Below, piece after piece: positions 12,493 to 24,150 of a stretch of 64,000 nt of DNA (its first letter is position 1; each line of letters opens with the position of its first letter). The notes beneath the pieces are model-generated. The model was not told where the DNA came from, did not search any database, and saw only the letters and a program-made list of their open reading frames with translations. The position numbers and the translations under genes were made by a program. The stretch comes from Clytia hemisphaerica. Lineage: Eukaryota > Cnidaria > Hydrozoa > Leptothecata > Clytiidae. The stretch is from positions 861,428 to 925,427 of the forward strand of contig CACVBU010000593.1 in NCBI GenBank assembly GCA_902728285.1. The letters run 5' to 3'.

Positions 12493-13216
12493 CTATGAAA
12501 ACTCTCGAATATCAAAACTGATATCAGGATCTAGGATAGGTTTACTGGGACCGAAACATGCCCAATGGTCACCGTGAAATGAATAGGTTTCCCCATTCGT
12601 CCGGTTATAAATACGATCATAGAGCCGGTCATCAGAGTTAATGTACGGTGAGGAAAATCTACCATCAACATGTTCTGTACAATCAAAGTCGTCGCTCCCC
12701 CAACCATACCATTGACACGCAGCTGGCCTTTCGTCCGACATGAATGTGAAATATCTAAAAGAATAATGATTTACTCTTAATAGAATTAAATTATATTAAA
12801 TTAAATTATAATTAAATCATAAAATTTATAATCCCCCGCCGCTTATTAAATTGTGTGGGAATAGAGTGGAGCCTGCTCAATAACTCGAACACACACGGGA
12901 AATTAAAATTTGTCTGAGTTATGGAGAGTTCTAGATGAAGATTTGTTTATATAAAAGTTTGATAAATTTGATTGTGATACTAACTTTTGATAATTGTGTC
13001 GACTAAAAATGAAATCTGAATATATAGATCCGTTGAAACATCCAAATCGATACTTGGTAAACCTGATTAATTTATAATATTGTTCAATTGCTTTGCGCCC
13101 CATTTTGAAATTATTGTCTGGAAATTCCAGTCCGTCATACAACTCCGGGATTTCCGTGATGACAGGAATACCGGCTTCTGTCAGTTTTGAAGTTTGTGCC
13201 ATATACATTTGATCAC
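12493..13216 (-). CDS. Unrecognised protein, last two exons
   Basis: Two exons join on the minus strand: 13216-13063 and 12754-12493, with AG acceptors at both starts and a GT donor after 13063; the phases agree (AG plus A makes Arg). The encoded C-terminus begins DQMYMAQTSKLTEAG, continues through PELYDGLEFPDNN and GRKAIEQYYKLIR, then has CQWYGWGSDDFDC, RLYDRIYNRTNGE and GDHWACFGP before the stop. The Trp, Tyr, Asp and Gly content and the paired Cys suggest a folded, possibly secreted or enzymatic domain, but I do not recognise the family and assign no function. Upstream exons are not found. The 5' side immediately runs into nested MITEs, so the gene either continues beyond 14620 through a large intron or has been disrupted. 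Confidence 0.6.
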
Positions 13217-13420
13217 CTAAAGTAAATGTAGGATCATTTGGAATTTAATGGAATTTAGGAGCTACTTTAATGGGATTAATTTTCGAGGGTATTAAATTTT
13301 GCAGTTGAGCTCAACCGACTTAATTTGGCGGATGGCACTTATTGGGTGACAGTATTTTCACGAATTTGTGCCTTTTACTGTCAAATCATGCATTTTGGTT
13401 GTTGAAATACACATTGTTAA

Positions 13421-14060
13421 GGCTTGGGGACATGAGAAGTTTTAGTCGCGTTGGTGCAATGCAACATGCTCCATCCCACCAACACAAAAAAAGTGCGTGT
13501 CCCATGGTTACTTTTATTTTTTCATGGGACAGAAAGGGAGGGGAATACCCAAAAGACACGATGATTTGTCCCAGGGACAAAAGAGAGAGACACACAAATG
13601 TAACCTGAGATCAGATTGTGAATGTTATCTTCACACCACGCTGAAGCTCTAAAGGGATGTGTGAAAACAAACAATCTGACGAATATGCAATCTCGAAATC
13701 GTAAGGATCGCGCTCGTCTAAAAGGGCTGGGAATGACAACAAAGTTGCGCGATTGTGTTTATGAATAGGGCGCCGTATCAGTTTTTATTTTTCCGGCGCA
13801 CAACAAGATTCTTGTTGTAGACTTTTCTGCGGGAGGACTATTTTCTTCAGATGTATAATTTTCAAGCGCCTTTAGAGGTTTCCCGTGCGCGTAAGAAAAT
13901 GAACATTATGTAAGAAAATTATGAACATCTGTTATCAGGTTACACAAATGTTATTCAAATTCCTGTCGATTTCCCTTTTATTTGTAGAAAGAAAAATGGG
14001 GTGGAGACACGAGAAAGCGTTGCATTGCACCAACGCGAAAAAAAAACTTGTCCCCAAGCT
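13421..14060. mobile_element. Outer inverted-repeat element hosting a nested MITE
   Basis: GGCTTGGGGACATGAGAAG followed by GCGTTGGTGCAATGCAAC on the left is matched by the complement on the right (GTTGCATTGCACCAACGCG, then CTTGTCCCCAAGC). The interior contains the MITE at 13601-13942. The target-site duplication is not clear. Open frames at 13342-13608 on both strands are within it and are not genes. Confidence 0.55.
13601..13942 (+). mobile_element. MITE copy A, 8-bp target-site duplication
   Basis: Ends TAACCTGA...TCAGGTTA. The 8-bp sequence CACAAATG occurs directly on both sides (13593-13600 and 13943-13950). An 8-bp duplication is typical of hAT-like elements. It is nearly identical to copy B but has a 19-base internal addition near 13905. 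No coding capacity. Confidence 0.8.
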
Positions 14061-14294
14061 TTTAGTGCCTTTTTGATGCCAGTAAACATTCAAAAAATAT
14101 TTATTTGATATTTTATGAGTTTTGTTTAGTTATTTTCAAATTCGTACCTCAAACAAAAATAACATATTTATTTCAACACCAATCGTATATTTTATAAAAC
14201 ATCCTATAAACATTTTACAAATAGATAAGCATAACGTAGATCTAGTGATAAGCTGTAAAGAACACTGTGAAAGTATGCCTTAATTAAACATAAA

Positions 14295-14617
14295 TAACCT
14301 GATAACAGATGTTCATAATTTTCTTACGCGCACGGTAAACCTCTAAAGGCACTTGAAAATTATACATCTGAGGAAAATAGTCCTCCCGCGGAAAATTCTA
14401 CAACAAGAATCTTGTTGTGCGCCGGAAAAATAGAAACTAATACGGCGCCCTATTCATAAACACAATCGCGCAACTTTGTTGTCATTCCCAGTCCTTTTAG
14501 ACGAACGCGGTCCTTACGATTTCGAGATTGCATATTCGTCAGATTGTTTGTTTTCACACATCCCTTTAGAGCTTCAGCGTGGTGTGCAGAAAACATTCAC
14601 AATCTGATCTCAGGTTA
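14295..14617 (-). mobile_element. MITE copy B, inverted relative to copy A
   Basis: Same TAACCTGA...TCAGGTTA element in the opposite orientation. Flanks AACATAAA and TACATAAA match in 7 of 8 bases, as expected for an older 8-bp duplication. With copy A it forms a long inverted pair separated by about 350 bases that could extrude as a cruciform. Confidence 0.8.
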
Positions 14618-14625
14618 TACATAAA

Positions 14626-15348
14626 CGGTTCAGTAGCTAATGTGAAGTTTCTAAAAAATTCATTGGTTTTAAAACGATTTTGATTTCCCAAAGGAATTAA
14701 GGTTCAAAAACGTTCACAAAAGCTGTTCTATAGAGACAAGTACCTTACTGTAGTTAATTTCTGGTCTGTTCCTGTATTTAAGGAACTCGCAAGGAACCTT
14801 TATCTGAAGAACTCTTTGATCCCTAAGGATGTCTTTGTTCTGTGTTGTTTTTCATAAAGGAATAAACTGTTCAATAAGGAATGGTTTAAACTCCAATTTC
14901 AAAATTGTGTTTCAATTGTTCCTTTGTTCCTTTATAGGATGAATTATTTGTTCTTTTCGTGTTGACAGATAATTTGTTCTCTTACAAAGGAATAAGATGT
15001 ATACTTTCGCTAAGGAGCAAATTTGTTCTTTCTTCAATTTTATAACAAGGAACAATTTGTACACAAATGTATTTTGAATAATAGAATATTGAGTTCCTTA
15101 TTAACTTTCTATTGCGGGAACGAAGTAATGACTAATGTCAAGTTTTTATATTCCCTTGACGTTTGATTTTCCTCTCCCTATTGGAGAACAAGTTTGCTAA
15201 CGGTGGGAATATATTGGTCGTTTAGCTTACGGGGATCAATTGAACGATTATATTCTTTATTTCGAACAAATAAAAAGTAAAATGAAACCCCCTGTAAAGA
15301 TTTGACAGGAAAAACATAAAAGGCTCTTCTCAAATCAGGTCATTCATA
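14626..15348. other. Upstream flank of Crypton-like element
   Basis: No gene seen. The stretch is unusually rich in AAGGAAC and GTTCCTT words on both strands (about 14770-15110), hinting at an old foldback repeat, but no exact ends can be set. Confidence 0.35.
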
Positions 15349-17524
15349 ATGCGTCGCCCAAGGCGACTCCAGGTCAACTGGAAGAGCTTAGTGGGAGCTG
15401 CACATGGTAAAAGAACGCTAAAACTCCGACCAAACCAGCGGGACCTTTACACGTGTCCTATAAAGCTATGTTTACATGGTGACTTCAAAAGTTGCAGAGG
15501 GTTGAGAAAGCATATCAACACTAAACATCCTTGGTACTATTACTTTGACGAGCAGCCTGAAGTTAAACGTGAGGACATGACTGACTTTCCTGTTGCACCA
15601 AAGAGAGCATCTACTGCCGGTAAGCCGTCTTTTTCATTGGATGAAGGAATTGGAAGAGACTTTTTAACTTGGCTTGGAACATCTTGTGGAGGTGGAAAAA
15701 GCAATAAGGAGGCTAGACAGATTGGCAAACGAGCTATGAAATATTTTATGCATGCCATGGGTAACAATGAAAATGACATTGACCTAACTAACGAATTTGT
15801 TGACTGTTGTTTGTCATCTGCTTCAATTTTCATATCGTTTCTAAAAGTGATAGAAGAAGAATGGAAAGTTGGTCCCTCCGGTGCTGTAAACTACGTAAAG
15901 TGTATTACAGATTTCATTGATTTTCGAAAAGCAAATGGAGTTTCTGACAATACTCTTCGTTGCTTCACAGTTGTGGAAGTTTATCTCAGGCGAGCAAATG
16001 AAAACCTTCGAAAGAAAAAAGAACTTAGACTGTAATCGAAACCTCGACTTGGAAACCCTTATCGCCAGAAACAGCTGGGCAACGTTGGAGGAAATGGAAG
16101 TGGTCATACCTTTCCACATGAAACAGTTCAAAAAGATAATTGAAAAGTGTTCTGAAAGCCACGAAGCAAGATTTCTAACGAAAGGTGAATTGGTCTTCTG
16201 TATTCGATTCATCACAACTTTGCTTTTCCTCCGAGTTAAATGCTCAAGACCTATGACGTACCAGTTTCTCACGGTTGAAATGGTTAACAAAGCAAGAAAT
16301 AATGGTGGATTTGTCGATCAAAGAGAGTTCAAAACAGCATCAAGGTATGATTATGGTTCTAAAGAATTTGTATTAGATTAAGACAAAGTCTACTTTTTCT
16401 GCTTGATATCCTAATTTTAAGAAACGATGATTTTTGATCTAATAAATGATACCATACATTTTATATCACTTACTGTATCTTTAAATCAAAGTTTAATTCT
16501 CATTTAAATCATATCTATCATATGATAATTATTATTTTGTTATGATATTTAAACTGTTTTATTAATAGTATAATATAATAACAATGCATGTTTATTGTTT
16601 TAAGGTATATCTTCGACACTTTGATATTATCAGACGATACGATAGAGATTATTGATTTGTACTTAGAGTACATCCGACCTCGTCTCAATCCACAATGCGA
16701 CTTCCTTCTACTCTCAACAAATGGAACTCAATTTCAATCCTTGACTTCAGCTATGACGATCCTCGTTCATGAAGCCATTGGCAAGCACATCAATCCAACT
16801 CGTTATAGGCAAAGTCGTCGAAACGGAAAGCAGCGAAAGGCTTAACTTGGAAGAGCAACATTATATCACCGAAGATCAAAAGCACAGCTCTACTGTAGCT
16901 AAAATACACTACAAGAAGACTCAATCGAGGATCGTTGCAGTAGAGGGACGTAAATGTATGGAAAAGATGACAAAGGACGCAAGGTCTGACGGCAACAAAA
17001 ACCTTGTTGAAATGTTTAATAATATATCTTGTTCTTTCGATAACGACGTATTGAGTCATAGTCGACGCATAATAGAAGGTATGAAACCTAACGCTCAAAA
17101 TTCGATTTCGAGTGCTTCTTGCTCATCAAGCCATATGGAAGTTGATACCGATCCATACCAACCAGTGAGTGAATCACTAAACGAATCGACAGATATGGTC
17201 ATCACAGAAACTTTTCCTACTAATAACACTCCAGCCGTGGCTGATGTACAGGAAGTCAGCATCTTAAATATACCAAATGACAATATTGTTATCAAAAAGG
17301 AGGCTGCTCGACAACAAACTAACAGAAAACAACCTAAAAATGTGAAATTCACTAGTGCAGAAGATCATTGTTTAAAGCAGGGCATCGAAAAATACGGTCG
17401 TAAATCATGGGCTATAATTTTGAAAGACCCTAACTTAAAGTTTCATGAAACTAGAACTAGAGATTCTTTGAGGGTTAGAGCTGATAGTGCTTGCTTTAGA
17501 AAGCTTTTTAATGATAATAAATAA
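15349..17524 (+). pseudogene. Decayed Crypton-like tyrosine recombinase with zinc finger and SANT domain
   Basis: Three consecutive open segments encode one protein. The first (15349 to about 16032) opens with a basic region and a C2H2-like finger (YTCPIKLC, 12 residues, HINTKH). The second (about 16033-16344) continues the core after a frame change near 16033. An intron 16345-16604 joins in phase (AG plus G). The third part has YIRPRLNP, then NPTRYR, a further one-base frame change near 16812, and EDQKHSSTVAKIHYKK, which resembles the GHSS...Y end of tyrosine recombinases, with Tyr the likely nucleophile. The C-terminus (about 17338-17500) is a SANT/Myb-like domain with IEKYGRKSWAIILKDP and TRDSLRVRA. 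Cryptons move by a tyrosine recombinase without terminal repeats. Two frame changes indicate a dead copy. Not a host gene as it stands; domesticated relatives exist in animals, so paralogues should be checked. Confidence 0.75.
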
Positions 17525-17648
17525 TTGTAAATATTATATCAAACGTGATAAAATGTATTATGATATTTCATTCATTTCTATTCAATTTTACTTTTATCTT
17601 GAGCAGCTTTCTAAATAATCTTGTTTCAATTTTTAAGATAACTGAAAA

Positions 17649-18015
17649 ATGTCAAAAAATAAAATCAACAATTACACGGGACCTAAAAGACTTTCTTACG
17701 AATTCAAATTGATGTCATCTTCTGAAGAATCTGAGGAGTTTGATTTTGAGGCTTTCAATTCTGGTCAACCTCCAAAGAGAACAAAGAAACAAACAAACTA
17801 AACCAACTTTGAAGCGCTCCAAGAGGGAAGGCATGCGCATGCTATCTGGAGATGAGAGCAAATCTGAATCTTCCCAAACAGAACAATTTCAAGAAAAGCT
17901 GAGAGTTGAAAGTCCTAAAAATAGCAAAATTAAAAAGAAAGAGGAAAGCAAAAACTTGATCAGTATCAAAGATGATAAAATAATAGACACATTTATCAAA
18001 AATTTCAAGGCATGA
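17649..18015 (+). pseudogene. Small Lys/Ser/Glu-rich reading frame behind the Crypton-like element
   Basis: An ATG at 17649, 12 bases after a pyrimidine-rich AG, opens a frame with SSSEESEEFDFEAF and PPKRTKKQ that ends at 17801. The continuing protein-like sequence (KPTLKRSKREGMRMLSGDE to DKIIDTFIKNFKA) is in the neighbouring frame up to 18015, so one frame change near 17795 is implied. Charged and low complexity; no domain recognised. It could be a second product or terminal exon of the Crypton-like element, or a decayed neighbour. Confidence 0.4.
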
Positions 18016-18393
18016 TATGATGAGAATTCTTTGTCGAGTTTATCTATATGCCTTTGCATTTGAGAAATTTGGGTTTGTATTGTATTAATACCTAACAACT
18101 AAATATTTATATTCAAAAATATGTTGTAGAGAAAATTTACTTAGTTCATTAGCTTGTGGAATATATATATAATACCAATTACGATAAGAAGCTTTACAAT
18201 TTCAAGAAATGTGAATGTCAATTTTATTCAAGTCTAGGTTTCTACTAATTAATATCAAGATTAAAAATGTGGGATATCAACATTCCTGTTACAGGTTTTA
18301 GTCAATGTGTTACATCTTGATACACTTTGATACTACCTAATACACCTTGTTACAGGTTTTCATATGAAGTTTTCATATGAAGTTCGAATATAG
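18016..18393. other. AT-rich lead-in to satellite array 1
   Basis: No gene. GTTACAGGTTTT and TACACCTTGTTACA words near 18290-18360 resemble degenerate pieces of the satellite monomer, and TTTCATATGAAG is repeated in tandem at about 18358-18383. It looks like a decayed array edge. Confidence 0.45.
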
Positions 18394-21300
18394 TCTTGTT
18401 ACAATCGATGATAAGATGATGATTTTGATGACTCGGCAAAAGTTTTTTATTACAAATCAGGCAATTCTTATTACAGCTTTGTACCCCTTTTTCATTCTTC
18501 TACACCTTATTACAGATCGAAGATAAGATGACGATTTTTGATGACTCAGGAAAATTTTCTTATTACAAATCAGGCAATTTTTATTACAGCCTTTGTACCT
18601 CTTTTTCATTCTTCTACACCTTATTACACATCTGAGATAAGATGACGATTTTTGATGACTCAGCAAAAATTTCTTATTACAAATCAGGCAATTCTTATTA
18701 CAGCTTAATACCCCTTTTTCATTCTTCTACACCTTATTACACATCTGAGATAAGATGACGATTTTTGATGACTCAGCAAAAATTTCTTATTACAAATCAG
18801 GCAATTCTTATTACAGCTTAGTACCCCTTTTTCATTCTTCTACACCTTATTACAGATCGAAAATAAGATGACAATTTTTAATGACTCAGCAAAAATTTCT
18901 TATTACAAATCAGGCAATTCTTATTACAGCTTTGTACCCCTTCTTCATTCTTCTACACCTTATTACAGATCTGAGATAAGATGATGATTTTTGATGACTC
19001 AGCAAATATTTCTTATTACAAATCAGGCAATTCTTATTACAGCTTTGTACCCCTTCTTCATTCTTCTACACCTTATTACAGATCTGAGATAAGATGATGA
19101 TTTTTGATGACTCAGCAAATATTTCTTATTACAAATCAGGCAATTCTTATTACAGCTTTGTACCCCTTCTTCATTCTTCTACACCTTATTACAGATCTGA
19201 GATAAGATGATGATTTTTGATGACTCAGCAAATATTTCTTATTACAAATCAGGCAATTCTTATTACAGCTTTGTACCCCTTCTTCATTCTTCTACACCTT
19301 ATTACAGATCTGAGATAAGATGATGATTTTTGATGATTCAGCAAAAATTTCTTATTACAAATCAGGCAATTCTTATTACAGCTTTGTACCCCTTTTTCAT
19401 TCTTCTACACCTTATTACACATCTGAGATAAGATGACGATTTTTGATGACTCAGCAAAAATTTCTTATTACAAATCAGGCAATTCTTATTACAGCTTTGT
19501 ACCCCTTCTTCATTCTTCTACACCTTATTACACATCTGAGATAAGATGATGATTTTTGATGATTCAGCAAAAATTTCTTATTACAAATCAGGCGATTCTT
19601 ATTACAGCTTTGTACCCCTTCTTCATTCTTCTACACCTTATTACAGATCTGAGATAAGATGATGATTTTTGATGACTCAGCAAAAATTTCTTATTACAAA
19701 TCAGGCAATTCTTATTACAGCTTTGTACCCCTTTTTCATTCTTCTACACCTTATTACACATCTGAGATAAGATGATGATTTTTGATGACTCAGCAAAAAT
19801 TTCTTATTACAAATCAGGCAATTCTTATTACAGCTTTGTACCCCTTCTTCATTCTTCTACACCTTATTACAGATCTGAGATAAGATGATGATTTTTGATG
19901 ATTCAGCAAAAATTTCTTATTACAAATCAGGCAATTCTTATTACAGCTTTGTACCCCTTTTTCATTCTTCTACACCTTATTACACATCTGAGATAAGATG
20001 ACGATTTGTTGATGACTCAGCAAAAATTTCTTATTACAAATCAGGCAATTCTTATTACAGCTTTGTACCCCTTCTTCATTCTTCTACACCTTATTACAGA
20101 TCTGAGATAAGATGACGATTTTTGATGACTCAGCAAAAATTTCTTATTACAAATCAGGCAATTCTTATTACAGCTTTGTACCCCTTCTTCATTCTTCTAC
20201 ACCTTATTACAGATCTGAGATAAGATGATGATTTTTGATGATTCAGCAAAAATTTCTTATTACAAATCAGGCAATTCTTATTACAGCTTTGTACCCCTTC
20301 TTCATTCTTCTACACCTTATTACAGATCTGAGATAAGATGATGATTTTTGATGATTCAGCAAAAATTTCTTATTACAAATCAGGCAATTCTTATTACAGC
20401 TTTGTACCCCTTTTTCATTCTTCTACACCTTATTACACATCTGAGATAAGATGACGATTTTTGATGACTCAGCAAATATTTCTTATTACAAATCAGGCAA
20501 TTCTTATTACAGCTTTGTACCCCTTCTTCATTCTTCTACACCTTATTACAGATCTGAGATAAGATGATGATTTTTGATGATTCAGCAAAAATTTCTTATT
20601 ACAAATCAGGCAATTCTTATTACAGCTTTGTACCCCTTTTTCATTCTTCTACACCTTATTACACATCTGAGATAAGATGACGATTTGTGATGACTCAGCA
20701 AAAATTTCTTATTACAAATCAGGCAATTCTTATTACAGCTTTGTACCCCTTCTTCATTCTTCTACACCTTATTACAGATCTGAGATAAGATGATGATTTT
20801 TGATGATTCAGCAAAAATTTCTTATTACAAATCAGGCAATTCTTATTACAGCTTTGTACCCCTTTTCATTCTTCTACACCTTATTACACATCTGAGATAA
20901 GATGACGATTTGTGATGACTCAGCAAAAATTTCTTATTACAAATCAGGCAATTCTTATTACAGCTTTGTACCCCTTCTTCATTCTTCTACACCTTATTAC
21001 ACATCTGAGATAAGATGACGATTTTTGATGACTCAGTAAAAAATTCTTATTACAAATCAGGCGATTCTTATTACAGCTTTGTACCCCTTCTTCATTCTTC
21101 TACACCTTATTACACATCTGAGATAAGATGACGATTTGTGATGACTCAGCAAAAATTTCTTATTACAAATCAGGCAATTCTTATTACAGCTTTGTACCCC
21201 TTCTTCATTCTTCTACACCTTATTACACATCTGAGATAAAATGAGGATTTTTCATGACTCAGCAAAAATTTCTTATTACAAATCAGGCGATTTCTTATTA

Positions 21301-21930
21301 CTTGTACCCCTTCATTCTTCTACACCTTATTACACATCTGTGATAAGATGACGATTTTTGATGACTCAGCAAAAATTTCTTATTACAAATCAGGCAATTC
21401 TTATTACAGCTTAGTACCCCTTTTTCATTCTTCTACACCTTATTACACATCTGAGATAAGATGACGATTTTTGATGACTCAGCAAAAATTTCTTATTACA
21501 AATCAGGCGATTCTTATTACAGCTTTGTACCCCTTCTTCATTCTTCTACACCTTATTACAGATCGAAGATAAGATGACGATTTTTGATGACTCAGCAAAA
21601 ATTTCTTATTACAAATCAGGCGATTCTTATTACAGCTTTGTACCCCTTCTTCATTCTTCTACACCTTATTACACATCTGAGATAAGATGACGATTTTTGA
21701 TGACTCAGCAAAAATTTCTTATTACAAATCAGGCGATTCTTATTACAGCTTTGTACCCCTTCTTCATTCTTCTACACCTTATTACAGATCGAAGATAAGA
21801 TGACGATTTTTGATGACTCAACAAAAATTTCTTATTACAAATCAGGCAATTCTTATTACAGCTTTGTACCCCTTTTTCATTCTTCTGCACCTTATTACAG
21901 ATCGAAGATAAGATGATGATTTTTGATGAT
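18394..21930 (+). repeat. Satellite array 1: 113-bp monomer, about 31 copies
   Basis: Regular 113-base spacing can be measured between identical words (for example 18961 to 19074). Each monomer contains TTGATGACTCAGCAAAAATT, then three CTTATTACA words separated by AATCAGGC and a GCTTTGTACCCCTT block, and ends CATTCTTCTACACC. Monomers differ by few substitutions (GATGACG or GATGATG; ACTCAGC or ATTCAGC; a few AGGCGATT for AGGCAATT), and similar variants lie in runs, suggesting recent local amplification. One copy near 21290 is shortened. No reading frame is conserved across monomers. Confidence 0.95.
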
Positions 21931-24150
21931 TCAGCATTCGAAAGAATTCAAGAATAGTTGTAATAAGCCGTAGAAGCTTAAATAAAATGTCAAAACTTGT
22001 AATAAAATTGCCTCCACATGTAATAAGAAATTTTGCTGATTCAGCATTCGAAAGATTTCAAAAATAGTTGTAATAAGCTGTAGAAGGGTGTTTATAATGT
22101 CAAAACTTGTAGTAAAAGTGCTTCCATATGTAATAAGAAATTATGCTGATTCAGCATTCGAAAGATTTCAACAATAGTTGTAATAAGCTGTAGAAGGGTG
22201 ATTAAAATGTCAAAACTTGTAATAAAATTGCCTCCACATGTAATAAGAAATTATGCTGATTCAGCATTCGAAAGATTTCTAAAATAGTTGTAATAAGCCG
22301 TATAAGGGTGATTAAAATGTCAAAACTTGTAGTAAAAATGCTTCCATATGTAATAAGAAATTTTGCTGATTCAGCATTCGAAAGATTTCAAGAATACTTG
22401 TAATAAGCTGTAGAAGGGTGATTAAAATGTCAAAACTTGTAGTAAAAATGCCTCCGCATGTAATAAGAAATTTTGCTGATTCAGCATTCGAAAGAATTCA
22501 AGAATAGTTGTAATAAGCCGTAGAAGCTTAAATAAAATGTCAAAACTTGTAATAAAATTGCCTCCACATGTAATAAGAAATTTTGCTGATTCAGCATTCG
22601 AAAGATTTCAAAAATAGTTGTAATAAGCTGTAGAAGGGTGATTATAATGTCAAAACTTGTAGTAAAAGTGCTTCCATATGTAATAAGAAATTATGCTGAT
22701 TCAGCATTCGAAAGATTTCAACAATAGTTGTAATAAGCTGTAGAAGGGTGATTAAAATGTCAAAACTTGTAATAAAATTGCCTCCACATGTAATAAGAAA
22801 TTATGCTGATTCAGCATTCGAAAGATTTCAAAAATAGTTGTAATAAGCTGTAGAAGGGTGATTAAAATGTCAAAACTTGTAATAAAATTGCCTCCACATG
22901 TAATAAGAAATTATGCTGATTCAGCATTCGAAAGATTTCTAAAATAGTTGTAATAAGCCGTATAAGGGTGATTAAAATGTCAAAACTTGTAGTAAAAATG
23001 CTTCCATATGTAATAAGAAATTTTGCTGATTCAGCATTCGAAAGATTTCAAGAATACTTGTAATAAGCTATAGAAGGGTGATTAAAATGTCACAACTTGT
23101 AGTAAAAGTGCCTCCACATGTAATAAGAAATTATGCTGATTCAGCATTCTAAAGATTTCTAAAATAGTTGTAATAAGCTGTAGAAGGGTGATTATAATGT
23201 CAAAATTTGTAGTAAAAATGCCTCCGCATGTAATAAGAAATTTTGCTGATTCAGCATTCGAAAGATTTCAAAAATAGTTGTAATAAGCTGTAGAAGGGTG
23301 ATTAAAATGTTAAAACTTGTAGTAAAAGTGCCTCCACATGTAATAAGAAATTATGCTCACTCATCATTCTAAAGATTTCAAAGATAGTTGTAGAAATGAA
23401 GTCTTTTTAACGTCCATCTAACGTTCATAACATTAATGCAACATTAGAGTTGTAATAAGCCGTAGAAGGGTGATTAAAATGTTAAAACTTGTAATAAAAT
23501 TGCCTCCACATGTAATAAGAAATTATGCTGATTCAGCATTCGAAAGATTTCTAAAATAGTTGTAATAAGCTGTAGAAGGGTGATTAAAATGTCAAAACTT
23601 GTAGTAAAAGTGCTTCCATATGTAATAAGAAATTATGCTGATTCAGCATTCGAAAGATTTCAACAACAGTTGTAATAAGCTGTAGAAGGGTGATTAAAAT
23701 GTCAAAACTTGTAGTAAAAATGCCTCCACATGTAATAACAAATTTTGCTGATTCAGCATTAGAAAGATTTCTAAAATAGTAGTAATAAGCTGTAGAAGGG
23801 TGATTAAAACGTCAAAACTTGTAGTAAAAATGCGTTCGCATGTAATAAGAAATTATGCTGACACGGCATTCGAAAGACATCGAATGTCCATAACATTAAT
23901 GCAACATTAGACTTGTAATAAGCCGTAGAAGCTTGACTTAAATGTCAAAACTTGTAGTAAAAATGCCTCCACATGTAATAAGAAATTATGCTGACTCGGC
24001 CTTCGAAAGATATCGAATGTCCATAACATTAATGCAACATTAGACTTGTAATAAGCCGTAGAAGCTTGAATTAAATGTCAAAACTTGTAGTAAAAATGCC
24101 TCCACATGTAATAAGAAATTATGCTGATTCAGCATTTGAAAGATTTCAAA
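21931..24150 (-). repeat. Satellite array 2: related, inverted 110-bp monomer, about 20 copies
   Basis: 110-base spacing (22148, 22258, 22368). Each monomer carries ATGTAATAAGAAATTWTGCTGA, then TTCAGCATTCGAAAGAT, TTGTAATAAGCTGTAGAAGG and ATGTCAAAACTTGTA. TGTAATAAGAAATT plus TGCTGA is the complement of the core of array 1 (TCAGCA plus AATTTCTTATTACA), so the arrays are relatives in opposite orientation. A five-monomer order recurs 550 bases apart. Three inserts with CATAACATTAATGCAACATT occur near 23430, 23900 and 24025, the last two giving monomers of about 131 bases. Confidence 0.93.

Noticed and set aside
15540..17352. Several minus-strand frames across 15.5-17.4 kb
   Set aside because: They are antisense shadows of the Crypton-like coding sequence.
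18394..24150. CRISPR-like array
   Set aside because: Monomers are 110-113 bases, repeated over their full length with no unique spacers, in an intron-bearing animal genome. It is satellite DNA.
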